Shown: positions 1 through 9,659 of the stretch, one piece after another
Layout of the letters: each line of letters opens with the position of its first letter
Position numbering within the stretch: position 1 is the first letter of the stretch
From: Leptodontidium sp. MPI-SDFR-AT-0119
Taxonomy: Eukaryota > Ascomycota > Leotiomycetes > Helotiales > Leptodontidiaceae
Direction: 5' to 3'
Assembly (NCBI GenBank): GCA_020726505.1
Contig: JAHLEZ010000017.1
Coordinates: 1,674,001 to 1,738,000, forward strand
Length of the DNA stretch: 64,000 nucleotides
The notes under the pieces: model-generated
The model's database searches: none
What the model saw: the letters and a program-made list of their open reading frames with translations, nothing else
What the model was told of the DNA's origin: nothing
Translations under genes and position numbers: made by a program

Positions 1-140
1 GTGCATTACTACCTACTGATCGTTAAGAAGCTGCTAGTTGTCGTCTACTTGTTGTTTAAGGCGCTGGTTTTCCTTCCGGAGTCCTGCCATCTTGTCTTCA
101 AGGCCCTTAATTGTGTTTGCCATGGCCGCCATCTTCTCTA
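1..140 (-). pseudogene. coiled-coil gene remnant, downstream part (split by LINE)
   Basis: Read on the minus strand this stretch gives a heptad-like, Lys/Glu/Gln-rich peptide (IKGLEDKMAGLRKENQ, then in-frame TAG codons where glutamines are expected). It is a diverged copy of the module at about 6200-6340, which has the same order of motifs (IKHLEDEMAQLK, NQQL, two TAGs). The Tad-like LINE lies between the two parts and the 14 bp target duplication ends this segment. I infer an old coiled-coil protein gene, already carrying stops, that was then interrupted. The protein cannot be named, and the gene runs out of the window. Confidence 0.5.
127..140. repeat. LINE 1 target-site duplication, 3' side
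   Basis: CGCCATCTTCTCTA here is repeated exactly at 6120-6133 and brackets the LINE. The core duplication is 13-14 bp because the first C could be chance. Confidence 0.9.
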
Positions 141-163
141 TTATTATTATTATTATTATTATT
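141..163 (-). repeat. (TTA)n tail of LINE 1
   Basis: Directly next to the target duplication is a run of TTA units, which reads as (TAA)n on the element strand. This is the simple-repeat 3' tail expected of a Tad/I-type LINE instead of a poly(A). Confidence 0.8.
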
Positions 164-357
164 CCTTTTTACATGCTATGTGAGTCTATGACTATGCAGC
201 ATGGCGGGATTTCTCCCTAGCTGTTTGAGCTGATTCTAATACAAAAGAAAGCTGTGATACAGGGTTGGGGGCTCTGTCTGATGTGTTCTAAGCGCTGGTG
301 AGGGTCTTGCCCTATTTGTACAAAAGAAAGGTGTTTTAACAGTCTCTAGTCATGTGA

Positions 358-3300
358 CTAGTCGCCATCCTCCTCCTCCTCCTCCTCCTCCTCCTCCTCC
401 TCCTCCTCCTCCTCCTCCTCCTCCTCCTCCTCCTCTACTTCTTCCCCCCTCCCCAGGTGCCACGCTCTCGTGGCTACCTTCGTGGTCTTTAGGAATTCAA
501 CTGTGGCAGCGATTCCTTTCGTTGTATGCATGAGAATTCGTTGAGAGAGGGGCGTTTTGAGCCGTAAGGTGTCTCTTACGTACTTCCTGGCTAGACCCGT
601 TTCTGGGCAGCTGAGTAGTAGGTGTTCAGCAGTCTCTTTCGCACCGCATCTGCACCTGTCGTTGGACGCATGGCCGAGCTTGTGGAGGTATGATTTGATG
701 TAGCCGTGGCCGATTTTGAGCTGGTAGAAGGCGCTGGCAATCTCTCGCGGAGTACCGGGGGTTATTCTGAGCTTGCCTGATATGCTCCATGGGAAGATCT
801 TGCGGTAGGAGTGTGAGTTGTTGTACAAAAGGCTACTTCTGCGGTCCGTAGCTATGGCTTGCTTCCATTCCGTTGATCTCATGCCTTTGATTTTCATCCC
901 CAGCATGGCGAAGCTCGTGTCGTGTGAGTTTGGATGTTGGGAGGTGGCTAGCTTTGCCAGTTCGTCAGCTTTGTCGTTGCCGTTGATGTCTGCATGGCCT
1001 GGAACCCATTTCAGGTTGATTTTTGCGCCTTTTGCTGTCGCTTGTTTTGCTGCGCTAATAGCTCTGATTTGGCAGCTCTGGCCGGGGTTGTCGGACGGTG
1101 TTTTGAGCCGCCAGAGGCCGGCTTGGTTGTCTGAGTATATGTTGAAAGTGAGGCCTGGTTTGGCAGTTCTGTTTGCGTATTCAACGGCTTGCGTGACGCC
1201 TTCGAGCTCTCCGTTGTAAACCAGTTGATCTTTGCCTAGGTTGTGGGTTTTTTGATGTTGAATAAGTGTAGAAGGAGGTACGAGTACGACCAGTCCGACA
1301 CCTATTCCAGTAGTTGTTCTCTCGGTAGTCTGTGAAGCGTCGGTATATACAAATATATCCTTTGCGGGGTTGTTCAGGGTACGTTCCTCATGTACTTTGG
1401 CCTCTTCTTCCTTTGGGAGCTTGCTGATCTCTACGTTAAAGTAGGTTTGCCGCTTCCACGGAGGGAAGTGATGGTGGGAGAGTTTTTCCAAAGAGTTATT
1501 GTCGTACAGGTGCCGTATGGAATCATAGATGCGCTTAAGTTGTAAGGGCGCTTTTGTTTTCTCTCTAGGAGGGGGCTCTACCGGCGCTACAATCGCTTGT
1601 GTAGCTTTGTTGATTGGGTGGTCAGGTGACAGTTTGAGCATACGAAAGGCGTACATTCTGTTGCTATGGTTTAAGCGGATTTTGGGAGGTGGGGTAGCTG
1701 CTTCTACTTCCATTGGTAGTATTGGTGCTGTACGAAACACTCCTAGGATTTTCCTGATCGCCATGTTCTGCAGGCTTTGTAAGAGCTTGATGAATTGTTG
1801 TTGACCTCTCCACCAGATCACGGATCCGTAGTCTGCAATACTCGTAACGCATGCTGTATATAGTTGTCTCAGAGCGAAGGGAGTTAGGCCTTTGCCTATG
1901 TTAGCTAGTCTGGCCATCCTGTGGAATGCTCCTCTGGCTTTTGCTACTTTTGTTGCTACGTGGTGTTTAAAGGAGAGCGACGGGTCGAAGTATATGCCTA
2001 GCCATTTAACAGAGCTTTTGGGCATGATTGTCTCATTGTTTGGGAGCTTAATGGAAGCTGAGAGGGCGTCATGTGATGTGTTCCAGTGCAAGAGCTCTGT
2101 TTTTGCGAGGTCGAATGCGATTTGGTTGTGTTCAGCAAGTTGGAAGATCTTCCTTGCTTCTTGTTCTAGTCGCCTGACGTTCTTTTTGATTGATGGAGAG
2201 GCTGTAGTGATTGAGACGTCGTCTACGTACGAGATCCACGTGACGCCTGTGGATTTGAATAAGTCTCTGATATAGATCAAGAATAGGATTGGAGAGACAG
2301 GGCTTCCTTGCGGGACCCCTGATTTAATGGCCGCGAAGCTTTGGATTTGTCCGTCAAAGGCTAGTCTCAGTTGTCTGTCGATTAAGAAAGATGCAATCCA
2401 GGCGATTATGTAGAGAGGGAAGTCTAGCTCTTGTAAGATGCGGTATAGTCTGTGTCTTGCCACGTGGTCGTATGCCCCCTTTACGTCCATGAAGAGAGTA
2501 GACGACTTCCACCCTGTCTTTTTGTTCCGTTCGACCTCGTTGGTCAACAAGAGAGCAGCGTCGATTGCTGATTTTTTGAGTCTTCCACCCATTTGAGACT
2601 TGTGTAAGAGGTTCGTTGTTTCTGCCCAATAGCTCAGTCTGTGCGCTATGATTCGTTCGGCTACTTTTCCAAGGCAGTTAAGTAGCGTTATGATTCGGTA
2701 TGATTTGGGAATTGCGTAGTCCTCTTTGTTTGGCTTCTGGAGGATAGCTCCGGTTGCTTGTTTCCAGCTCTTTGGATGGTATCCGAGGTTAATAAGGACA
2801 GAGTATACGTTATAGAATGTGTCTGGGATAGCTTCGTAGGCGTGTGTGATAATATCCTGGGTAATGCCGTCCGGTCCTGGTGATTTGGATTTGACTTTAG
2901 CTGAACATACAGTCTTGAGCTCTTCTACAGTAAGTCTTGGCCATTCCCATCTCGTGCCGTTTCCTGTGTAGTTCTCCCATTCCGGTTCTTCTGCGTCCGG
3001 TGGTAGAGGAAACAGGGCTTGCTTAAAGGCGTCGCATTTGCCTTGGAATGTGGTTTGTAGTTGATTTTGTCTGTTTTTGATGTGTGGAATACGGCGTACA
3101 AGGTTTCCCTTGGTGTATTTCATGGCTGTAAAGATGGAGCGGGGGTCTTCCTTCTCTAGAAATTGGTTCCAGTGGTCTGTTTTGGCTTGCTTAACTGCCG
3201 TGAAATATGTGTTTCTAGCTGAGCACCATGCGGCTGTGGTAGAGTGGTCTTCTGCTGTCACGTGTCTGTGTTTTGCCGACATGTCTTTGCGTAGTTCGGT

Positions 3301-4362
3301 GAGCTTTGGCGTCCACCACGCTTTTGCATGAGCGCTTGGCTTGATCAGGGGGATGGCGATTTTGGCGGCTTTGCTTATAGCGTCGGTTAATGCCTCTGCT
3401 GTGCTGTCCAAGAGCTCCGTGAGTGTGGTGTTGTCCTCTCTGACGATTGACCGAGCGTTGCTTATTGTAATAAGGTGTGGGCCGAAATCTGGGTTGTGGA
3501 GGTCTCTTGTTTGAGTTGTGATATATATGAGTTCTCTCTGAAAGAGCTCCCAATCCGCCTTTTTGATGTTATACCTAGCCTGTAAGGCAGGGTTTCCTAC
3601 TGTGTCGTCGTCCTTGGCAGTGATGTTGATTTGGAGACCAATATGGTCAGAGGCAAGCTCGGCGTTGAGTTTGAAGTTATCGCATCTCTCAGAGACTAAT
3701 GGAGAGGAGAAGGCTAAGTCTAGTACTGAAGGAGTGACGTTTTCTCTGATGAAGGTGATTCTCCCAGGCTTATTTAGCAAGCTTAAGTTGTTCCCTTCTA
3801 GCCATTCCACGAGGTCTTCAGCTTCTTTGCTAGGGTTTCCGATGAGTGGGTTCCACCATGGGTGGTGTGTGTTGAAGTCTCCTGCTAAGATTGTGTGTGG
3901 GTGTAATTGGCGGTTCTTGAGGCATCTCTGGAAGGTGCGTTGATTTGATTCTCCTTGGTCTCTTTGGTTGTATATGTTGATGATTTGGAGTTTGTTAGAG
4001 CCTTCTGTCACGTCTAATACTTGAATGTCTGTGTCATTAGGCGAGTCGGTGGCAAGGTTGACGGAAGGAGAAAACGTTTTGGAGACGTATGTCAACGTTC
4101 TTGGGCGATGGTTGGTATCGTAGTTTGGGAGGATTTGCGTGTAGCCTGGGTGGCCGGTAGAGCTGAGGTTCGTCCATTCGTTTCTGACTCTCTCTCTGCC
4201 GAACCATGGCTCTTGAATCAAGATTATGTCTGCTTTGCACTCTACAGCTATCTGTAGCGCGTTCTCTGTAGGTTTGTTGTTGATGTTGCAGTTGATAGAT
4301 ATAATCTTGACAGCGGTGTCTATCATGCTTTCTCCGTAGGGTGAGAGGGGGAGAGTTCGCAT
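358..4362 (-). CDS. LINE ORF2: endonuclease / reverse transcriptase / RNase H polyprotein
   Basis: 1334 codons. An APE-type endonuclease comes first (QEPW early, GDFN at residue about 161, SDH near 240). It is followed by reverse transcriptase (DVKGAYDHV, GVPQGSP, catalytic YVDD near residue 712), RNase H (YTDAS near 1005, GELEG, SDNQA, GHADINGNDKADE) and a terminal C-x-C-x7-H-x4-C motif (CRCGAKETAEHLLLSC) near 1237. All catalytic residues I can see are present. The first in-frame ATG is at 4362, but a second ATG at 4326-4324 overlaps the ORF1 stop as ATGA, so translation may start there by termination-reinitiation. The C-terminus is an unusual run of about two dozen glutamates from a (TCC)n microsatellite. 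It provides target-primed reverse transcription of the element RNA. Confidence 0.95.
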   Translation of the reverse strand: MRTLPLSPYGESMIDTAVKIISINCNINNKPTENALQIAVECKADIILIQEPWFGRERVRNEWTNLSSTGHPGYTQILPNYDTNHRPRTLTYVSKTFSPSVNLATDSPNDTDIQVLDVTEGSNKLQIINIYNQRDQGESNQRTFQRCLKNRQLHPHTILAGDFNTHHPWWNPLIGNPSKEAEDLVEWLEGNNLSLLNKPGRITFIRENVTPSVLDLAFSSPLVSERCDNFKLNAELASDHIGLQINITAKDDDTVGNPALQARYNIKKADWELFQRELIYITTQTRDLHNPDFGPHLITISNARSIVREDNTTLTELLDSTAEALTDAISKAAKIAIPLIKPSAHAKAWWTPKLTELRKDMSAKHRHVTAEDHSTTAAWCSARNTYFTAVKQAKTDHWNQFLEKEDPRSIFTAMKYTKGNLVRRIPHIKNRQNQLQTTFQGKCDAFKQALFPLPPDAEEPEWENYTGNGTRWEWPRLTVEELKTVCSAKVKSKSPGPDGITQDIITHAYEAIPDTFYNVYSVLINLGYHPKSWKQATGAILQKPNKEDYAIPKSYRIITLLNCLGKVAERIIAHRLSYWAETTNLLHKSQMGGRLKKSAIDAALLLTNEVERNKKTGWKSSTLFMDVKGAYDHVARHRLYRILQELDFPLYIIAWIASFLIDRQLRLAFDGQIQSFAAIKSGVPQGSPVSPILFLIYIRDLFKSTGVTWISYVDDVSITTASPSIKKNVRRLEQEARKIFQLAEHNQIAFDLAKTELLHWNTSHDALSASIKLPNNETIMPKSSVKWLGIYFDPSLSFKHHVATKVAKARGAFHRMARLANIGKGLTPFALRQLYTACVTSIADYGSVIWWRGQQQFIKLLQSLQNMAIRKILGVFRTAPILPMEVEAATPPPKIRLNHSNRMYAFRMLKLSPDHPINKATQAIVAPVEPPPREKTKAPLQLKRIYDSIRHLYDNNSLEKLSHHHFPPWKRQTYFNVEISKLPKEEEAKVHEERTLNNPAKDIFVYTDASQTTERTTTGIGVGLVVLVPPSTLIQHQKTHNLGKDQLVYNGELEGVTQAVEYANRTAKPGLTFNIYSDNQAGLWRLKTPSDNPGQSCQIRAISAAKQATAKGAKINLKWVPGHADINGNDKADELAKLATSQHPNSHDTSFAMLGMKIKGMRSTEWKQAIATDRRSSLLYNNSHSYRKIFPWSISGKLRITPGTPREIASAFYQLKIGHGYIKSYLHKLGHASNDRCRCGAKETAEHLLLSCPETGLARKYVRDTLRLKTPLSQRILMHTTKGIAATVEFLKTTKVATRAWHLGRGEEVEEEEEEEEEEEEEEEEEEEEEEDGD
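365..435. repeat. (TCC)n microsatellite coding poly-Glu
   Basis: About 23 TCC units, read as GAG (Glu) at the end of ORF2. The related LINE 2 has a short acidic run of five Glu and an Asp (24604-24632) at the same place, so this is an expansion of an existing acidic tail. Confidence 0.9.
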
Positions 4363-5855
4363 CTTTTACTGTCCGCTGAATGGCTGCCTCCGCAGTTAGC
4401 GCATTTGAATGTGGTGTGTTGGCATGATTTCCCAGCGGTTTGGCAGTTCGAGCAGTGGTGCTGCTGTGTTGCATGTTCCTTTGCACATATTCTGCATATT
4501 GGGGTTCTTTTGCAGTATTGTTGCAAGTGGCCGAATCCCCAGCAGTTTGTACATTGTATAAGAGGGGAGGTAGAATGGAGTTTTTCCACCCTAGCGCTGA
4601 TTCCAGCTATTTGGAGCCTGTTTCGGATTGCTTTCCTGGCGTCCTCTTCTTTCCGAAAGGAGATTATGACTGAGCCGTGGAGTTGATTGGGGTCCATTCG
4701 TTTTTCCCGGGAAGTCAGCCAGTATGGTTCTCCGACGAGTTCTAGGTCCAATCCTTTGTTGAAGGTTAGGATCTCGTCTTTGATAACCGCCATGCCTCCA
4801 TCGGTGTTGAATACTCTTAGTGGAATACTATGGGCGACTACTTTGTAGTATTGGGTGTCTACCTTTGCGGTTTGGTAAGTGATGAGTTGTCTTAAGAGGT
4901 CTTCATGGGCCTGGAGCATTTCTGCTTTGAAGTCGTCCGTGGTTGTAATAATCAGATTCTTTTGAAGAGACCTAGTGACCGTGCTAACTACGGGTCCTAG
5001 ATGGGTCCTGGCTTTGATTTCTTGGTTGATTTTGTTGCGTAGGTCGAGAGAGTCGATTTCGTTAAAGCCTTCAAGTGTAGTTTTAGTCAGAATCAGTCGT
5101 TTCTGCCTTTTGGCTTCTCTTCTCTTCTCTGCGGCTTGTTGTGGAGTGGGTTTTGGTGTTCTTTGCAGGTGTATGGTGGTTCCACGTGATTCAGGACTGA
5201 ACATGGAGGACATTAGGCCAGGGCCATTTTGGGGGCCGTTTAGAGGGGTGTTTCGCGGGGGATTTTGCTGGGCTGTCGGTTTTTCAGCGCTTTTAGCCTT
5301 CGTAAGCTTCAGAGCCGTGTTCCCTAGGTAGTTGGCAGTGTTGATGATGTGTTTTGCCGCTGATTGCACTGGGTTTCCGTCCATATGTTCTTGAAATTGG
5401 GAGATCAGGTGTATAATGCTGGTTTTGCTGTCTTCGTTCTCTTCTCTTCCTAGGGCCCAGCATAACAGTTGTCTAGCTTGTAACAGAGCTTCGTTTACTG
5501 TTCTTGGTGCCACGTTCTTGGTGTATTTGGTGCTGCGTGGGTTGAATTGAGTGTCGTTTGGTCTCTTAGTAGGCTGTATTGGGGGGCGGTGAGCGGAGGC
5601 AAAATCCAGATTTGGTGTGGATACTCCCCCTGTAAAGGGGCTTAGGTTTAGATCTCCTCTGCCGAAGCTGTTGGGGTTGAATTGTGGTTGAATAGTTCTC
5701 TGCTGTCTGCTTAAGGTAGGGCTAGAAGGGGCTGGGTCGTCTGAGTTAGGTAGGAGGCCTCCGTTGCTGTGTGTTGGGGTGTTAGGGATGGAGCTTCCCA
5801 ATATCACCTGGGTTCCGTCCGGGAGGTCTGTTTGTGTGTCCATTGAGTCTGACAT
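4323..5855 (-). CDS. LINE ORF1: gag-like RNA-binding protein with zinc knuckles
   Basis: 510 residues. The N-terminal half is Pro/Ser/Asn-rich and probably disordered. The middle (about residues 240-400) resembles the conserved region of fungal LINE ORF1 proteins. The C-terminus (about 435-501) holds three cysteine/histidine knuckles: CTNCWGFGHLQQYC (C-x2-C-x4-H-x4-C), CRICAKEH...C and CANCGGSHSADSKRC (C-x2-C-x3-H-x6-C). Such proteins coat the element RNA in the ribonucleoprotein particle. The stop codon TGA (4325-4323) overlaps an ATG of ORF2 as ATGA. No internal stops. Confidence 0.92.
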   Translation of the reverse strand: MSDSMDTQTDLPDGTQVILGSSIPNTPTHSNGGLLPNSDDPAPSSPTLSRQQRTIQPQFNPNSFGRGDLNLSPFTGGVSTPNLDFASAHRPPIQPTKRPNDTQFNPRSTKYTKNVAPRTVNEALLQARQLLCWALGREENEDSKTSIIHLISQFQEHMDGNPVQSAAKHIINTANYLGNTALKLTKAKSAEKPTAQQNPPRNTPLNGPQNGPGLMSSMFSPESRGTTIHLQRTPKPTPQQAAEKRREAKRQKRLILTKTTLEGFNEIDSLDLRNKINQEIKARTHLGPVVSTVTRSLQKNLIITTTDDFKAEMLQAHEDLLRQLITYQTAKVDTQYYKVVAHSIPLRVFNTDGGMAVIKDEILTFNKGLDLELVGEPYWLTSREKRMDPNQLHGSVIISFRKEEDARKAIRNRLQIAGISARVEKLHSTSPLIQCTNCWGFGHLQQYCKRTPICRICAKEHATQQHHCSNCQTAGKSCQHTTFKCANCGGSHSADSKRCELSPSHPTEKA

Positions 5856-6119
5856 GTTGTGGGAGGTCTTAACAGGTCTCTAGAGATCTGATTGCTGTTT
5901 GTGATTGGTCGTATATATGTTTGGGGAGGTGTGATGGCTTCAGGGCTGGTTTGCAAGATTTTCACGTGAGTTGAGTATTTACTAACTCAACCACCAGTTG
6001 TCCAAGACAACTGGGGACAGTTGCGATTGACTCTGTGAGCGTCGGTCAATGGTTTGGGTTAACTAATTTGACGAATTTCGAAGAAAAAATTCTCCGCAAA
6101 AAGAGATGTTTTGGGTTCG
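5856..6119 (-). other. LINE 1 5' leader
   Basis: 264 bp between the 5' target duplication and the ORF1 start, without an ORF. It should hold the internal promoter, but I can identify no motif in it. Confidence 0.6.
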
Positions 6120-6133
6120 CGCCATCTTCTCTA
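6120..6133. repeat. LINE 1 target-site duplication, 5' side
   Basis: Exact match to 127-140. It marks the 5' end of the element at 6119, indicating no 5' truncation beyond this point. Confidence 0.9.
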
Positions 6134-7016
6134 GATCTTTCTTGAGATGTGCGGTTTCAGTATTAAGACGATGAAAGTCTGCTTCGCTATCCGCAATTAG
6201 CCACTCTTCTTGCATTTGTGCATCGCTACCTACTGGCCGTTAACAAGCTGTTGGTTGGCGTTAACTTCTCGTTCAAGGCCCTACTTGAGTTGTGCCATCT
6301 CGTCTTCAAGGTGCTTAATTTTGCTCGTCTTAGCCTTTATCTCTAGCGATTGAGCCTTGTCGGACTCCTGGTAAAGACTTTCGCGTGATTGAAGCATACT
6401 GTCTTGTTCCTCAACCTATGAAATTCTCAGTATAGTTTTCTAATATATCTGTCGAAGGGCTCACCGATTTCGTCAAGGACCGGTTCTATTTCCGTCATGA
6501 CTCGATTTCGTTAGAGGCTTTGTCATTTTCTCGTTATAGACGATCAATGACCTTCTGTTTCTCCGCCCTATTGTTGAGTTAGCTAAAGATATTTTATATT
6601 GCAGAATTTTGTTTTACCCCGATTCCTTAAGGGAGTCAACCTCATTTTGAAGATTCTGATTTAGTTCTTTGAAAGGCGCGAGATCGTTAACTTTCCTATC
6701 GCTTTCCTGCAGCCGATTTCTAAGGTCGTCGTTCTCCTCGGTCAAGGTTTTGTTGCATGCAGTGACAGTCTAGTTTACATGGGCTCTGACTCCGCCAATT
6801 TAAGGACGTCTCTGAGGGAGTGATGTGTTGTAGACGCCGCCGGCTCTAGCAGTGTCTTGTTAGCATATCCCCTAGTATAAGGTCAGCCTTTGTGACCTAC
6901 TTTTAGGTGAGTATTCCCTGCCCTTCCTTGTTTTACTGCTCCACATGCGCCGTTGTAGGCGTATTCACTGCCTTCCTGGGCTTCTTAGGGCTGGGCGTTT
7001 GCGGTGATGGGTTCAT
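6134..7016 (-). pseudogene. coiled-coil protein gene remnant, upstream part
   Basis: A start is possible at 7016 (MNPSPQTPSPKKPRKAV, a Pro/Lys-rich N-terminus). After about 230 bp with stops the minus strand reads strongly coiled-coil sequence: TEENDDLRNRLQESDRKV and FKELNQNLQNEVDSLKES near 6600-6740, then KIKHLEDEMAQLK near 6310. Interspersed TAG/TAA codons sit at expected Gln positions. The reading resumes beyond the LINE at 140-1. The first 236 bp are duplicated at 42347-42584 in front of a different remnant. I do not recognise the protein family; it is dead as read. Confidence 0.5.
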
Positions 7017-7020
7017 TGTG
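6785..7020. repeat. segment duplicated at 42347-42584
   Basis: About 236 bp, nearly identical to 42347-42584, both starting TCTGACTCCGCCAATT and ending GGTTCATTGTG on the plus strand. Weaker similarity continues about 60 bp further right in both copies. It contains the possible start codon of the coiled-coil remnant. Confidence 0.9.
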
Positions 7021-9659
7021 TTTGGATCTTTCTGATCATGGGTTGAAATTTGTCAAGTCCGGGAGGCTTACATATACGTATAGAAGGTTGGAGAAAAAGG
7101 GGGCCGTTGAATCACGGCGATGCGATGTGCCTGGGCGGGTCGTCTTGGACCGAATAGGCTTAGCGTTCGAGCTCCAGAGCTCGGAGCTGAAGGCGTTGGT
7201 GAAGGTAGCTCTCTCTCACTGAACGATTTTAAATCGTTCTTGAATCGCTCATGAGAGTTTGCACAAAGATTTCCCACTCAATCATATTGGCTACAATGGT
7301 ACCGACGATATGATAATGGACTCTGATGACGAGTTCCTGGTGATCCTAACTTCTCGTTGTTGCCAGAGAAGTCCCCCTATAACAATCATCAAGGGCAGCG
7401 GAGAACTTTGGTTTAATTCCTGCTAAGGGCAATTTCGAAAAAATTGAAAGTTATCCAGGCTCAGTCAGGAATAGGTAGGTCAAATCTTGGCGGACCTCTA
7501 ACCTGACCCATTCTTGGCAGGTGGGGTCAAGGGTTTTAGGGAAGCAGCTGGACAAAAGTTATTCATTCATACTTCCTCTACTATAACACGACCTGCCGTT
7601 AGAAGATATACTCGATAGCTCAATACTTTATGATAATATGTGTCATCGAAATTCGATGGAGTTTCTAGCCTTGGAGGAGGTTGCGTTGACTATTTAACCG
7701 GAATGGGACAAGACTCTGAGCTCGGAGCTCAGTAATTATTTCGTGCCAATTCAAAGTCCAAACAGACTCTACATAAACTCAAATCCAGTAGCGCGAGAAA
7801 TACGTCTATTCGGACCTTATTATAAATCTTGTCAATCCTTCAAATTTGCCCACGAGTGTGCTTGGGATATTACCCTTGTCATGTACTCTCCATCGTCCGC
7901 TACTGAACGGTTCACCTTTGCACGCCTATTTCGATTAACTCAGTATTCAAAAGTTTTCGTGAAAACTTTGCTTACAGTGTTTTCCTGTTTGCCGGCAACG
8001 CCTGCCCCGTCGTAGGACGAAGAGCCCGTTCACCTGAACTAGGGCGAGGTAATTTAATGCAGAGGGAGAGCAATCCGGCTGAACCAGTGGATACAGGCTG
8101 TCTACGTGGAGATGTTTTCATGACGCCATACGCTTGGCGATGGTTTGATTCAACTGGAGAGGGGGACCAAAAAAAAACTCGTCCAGTAGGTGACAGTTCC
8201 CAGGCCGGTTCGCTGGAACAGGGACAGGACTATAGTCTATCGGCAGTTTCTTCTTCGAGAGGCTCCTACATGCTTCCACGACATCCTAGGCAGTGCACCC
8301 CATCTTTCCTTCTAAATCCCTCGCTTGGCGCAGGACTTCATTCTGCGGCATGCTGATGGTAGTCTGGCGGTCGTCGTGGGAGGGTTTGGCAGGACGGTGC
8401 GACAAGGCCTGAAGTCACAAGGCGAGTGAATTGGGACCTAGCTATTCCGGCCCCGGCCCACATCGTTCCTTGGAAGAATATTCACATGTGGTTGGTAGGG
8501 TGGGGACGCAAGGCTCATCCAGACGACACTGATGAGGAGGTGCAGGAGTAGACGACGACGTTCGGGGAGCTGCACTCGGGTTCGCCCTTCGGTCGTGGGA
8601 CGAACACTGCGGCCTTAAATTGGTCGCTGGCGCTATGAAATAGTAGCCAGTATATCTCTGATAGTAACGCATGCCGTGTTGAGGATGACATCTGGCTGCA
8701 CTACGTCCGTGAATGGGCACCCTTAGGCGCTCTTGGCTAGTTGCGAGATTCGGATTCATTCTTTCTTCGCGTCGAAGCATGGAAGTTGTGAAGCGCTATT
8801 GACCACACAGAACCAACTATGATTGAGGTGGCGTAAGGAGGCCCAGAAATTCCCGATTACCTTTTGTCGTTAGCGCAGCTCCCATGGGCCCACTAGCCTG
8901 CCTTCGTTTGCCATTGCGGGTCTTCTGTACACCCTGCGGTTGCGCCGCATTGGCTTAGCTGGGAGAGTGACGTCTCAGGTCCTTCGTTCCTCTAGATTTT
9001 GCGACACTACCAGGTATTGCTTGGGGAGAGTTTTCGATGAAATGAGACTGTGGACCAGATAGATGCGATGGGTCTTCCTTCTGTGTAATGAACTTGGTGG
9101 CCTGACCTTTCGTAGGTGCTGGCCGCTTTTTCTTCGACGCTTTCCTGCATTTGACGATACCCATAGGCTGTAGTAGTAGTCCACCTGATTAACCCGAGAC
9201 CCTTTCATGTTTCCCCTTGATTAGTTGACCAACGCTTTTCAGCTACAACACTTTCTCAGATTCAAATCCGACTCTGGCCACCATCTCTGCGCCTAATATT
9301 TAATTCTTAAAATTAATTGCCAAAATAGTTTGTATTAATACTGGCTATCTTACTACATAGCAGGGTCTGAGAAATTGCTTATTACAATAAAAACGGAGGA
9401 ATGGATTCCACTATACTAGATGTAGGTAGCAAAGGTAGGATTACAGTCCTTTAGATTAGTTTAAAAATGACTGTCTTCAGAAGCAACTTGGAACATCCGT
9501 ACGTGCAATCCCCGCATCTACATGTACATCAGCGCAGGGAGAGTACCCATTACAGCCACCACAGCTGAAACGCAGCCCAAGCCATGGCCAAGCCTAGCTG
9601 CTCCGCCAGTGAACGCACTTGGCGCAGTGGAATTCGCAGCCGCCGTGGTGCTGATGTAG
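7021..9659. other. unassigned sequence, no gene recognised
   Basis: Normal base composition, only short ORFs without recognisable domains. It contains two copies of a GAGCTC-centred palindromic motif (7168-7190, 7712-7730) and a 19 bp inverted repeat (GAACGATTT-T-AAATCGTTC) at about 7222-7240. It probably represents old decayed sequence. Confidence 0.4.

Larger units (their letters stand above)
141..6119 (-). mobile_element. LINE 1: apparently complete Tad-like non-LTR retrotransposon
   Basis: About 5.98 kb, read from 6119 (5') to 141 (3'). It has a 264 bp leader, ORF1 (gag-like, zinc knuckles), ORF2 (endonuclease, reverse transcriptase, RNase H, Cys/His motif), a short 3' UTR and a (TAA)n tail, bracketed by a 14 bp duplication. 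Both ORFs are uninterrupted, unlike every other element in the window, so this insertion is probably recent and escaped RIP. RNase H in ORF2 and the CCHC-bearing ORF1 fit the Tad1 clade of fungal LINEs; clade assignment is from family knowledge and not from a tree. Confidence 0.92.

Noticed and set aside
1..220. Short plus-strand ORFs over the ATT run
   Set aside because: They run opposite to the coiled-coil remnant and through the LINE tail microsatellite; no coding features.
818..2275. Plus-strand ORFs inside LINE 1 (e.g. 133 and 127 codons)
   Set aside because: Antisense shadows of the intact ORF2.
8057..8780. ORFs of 99 and 112 codons
   Set aside because: No domain, signal peptide, intron or repeat pattern; likely chance frames.
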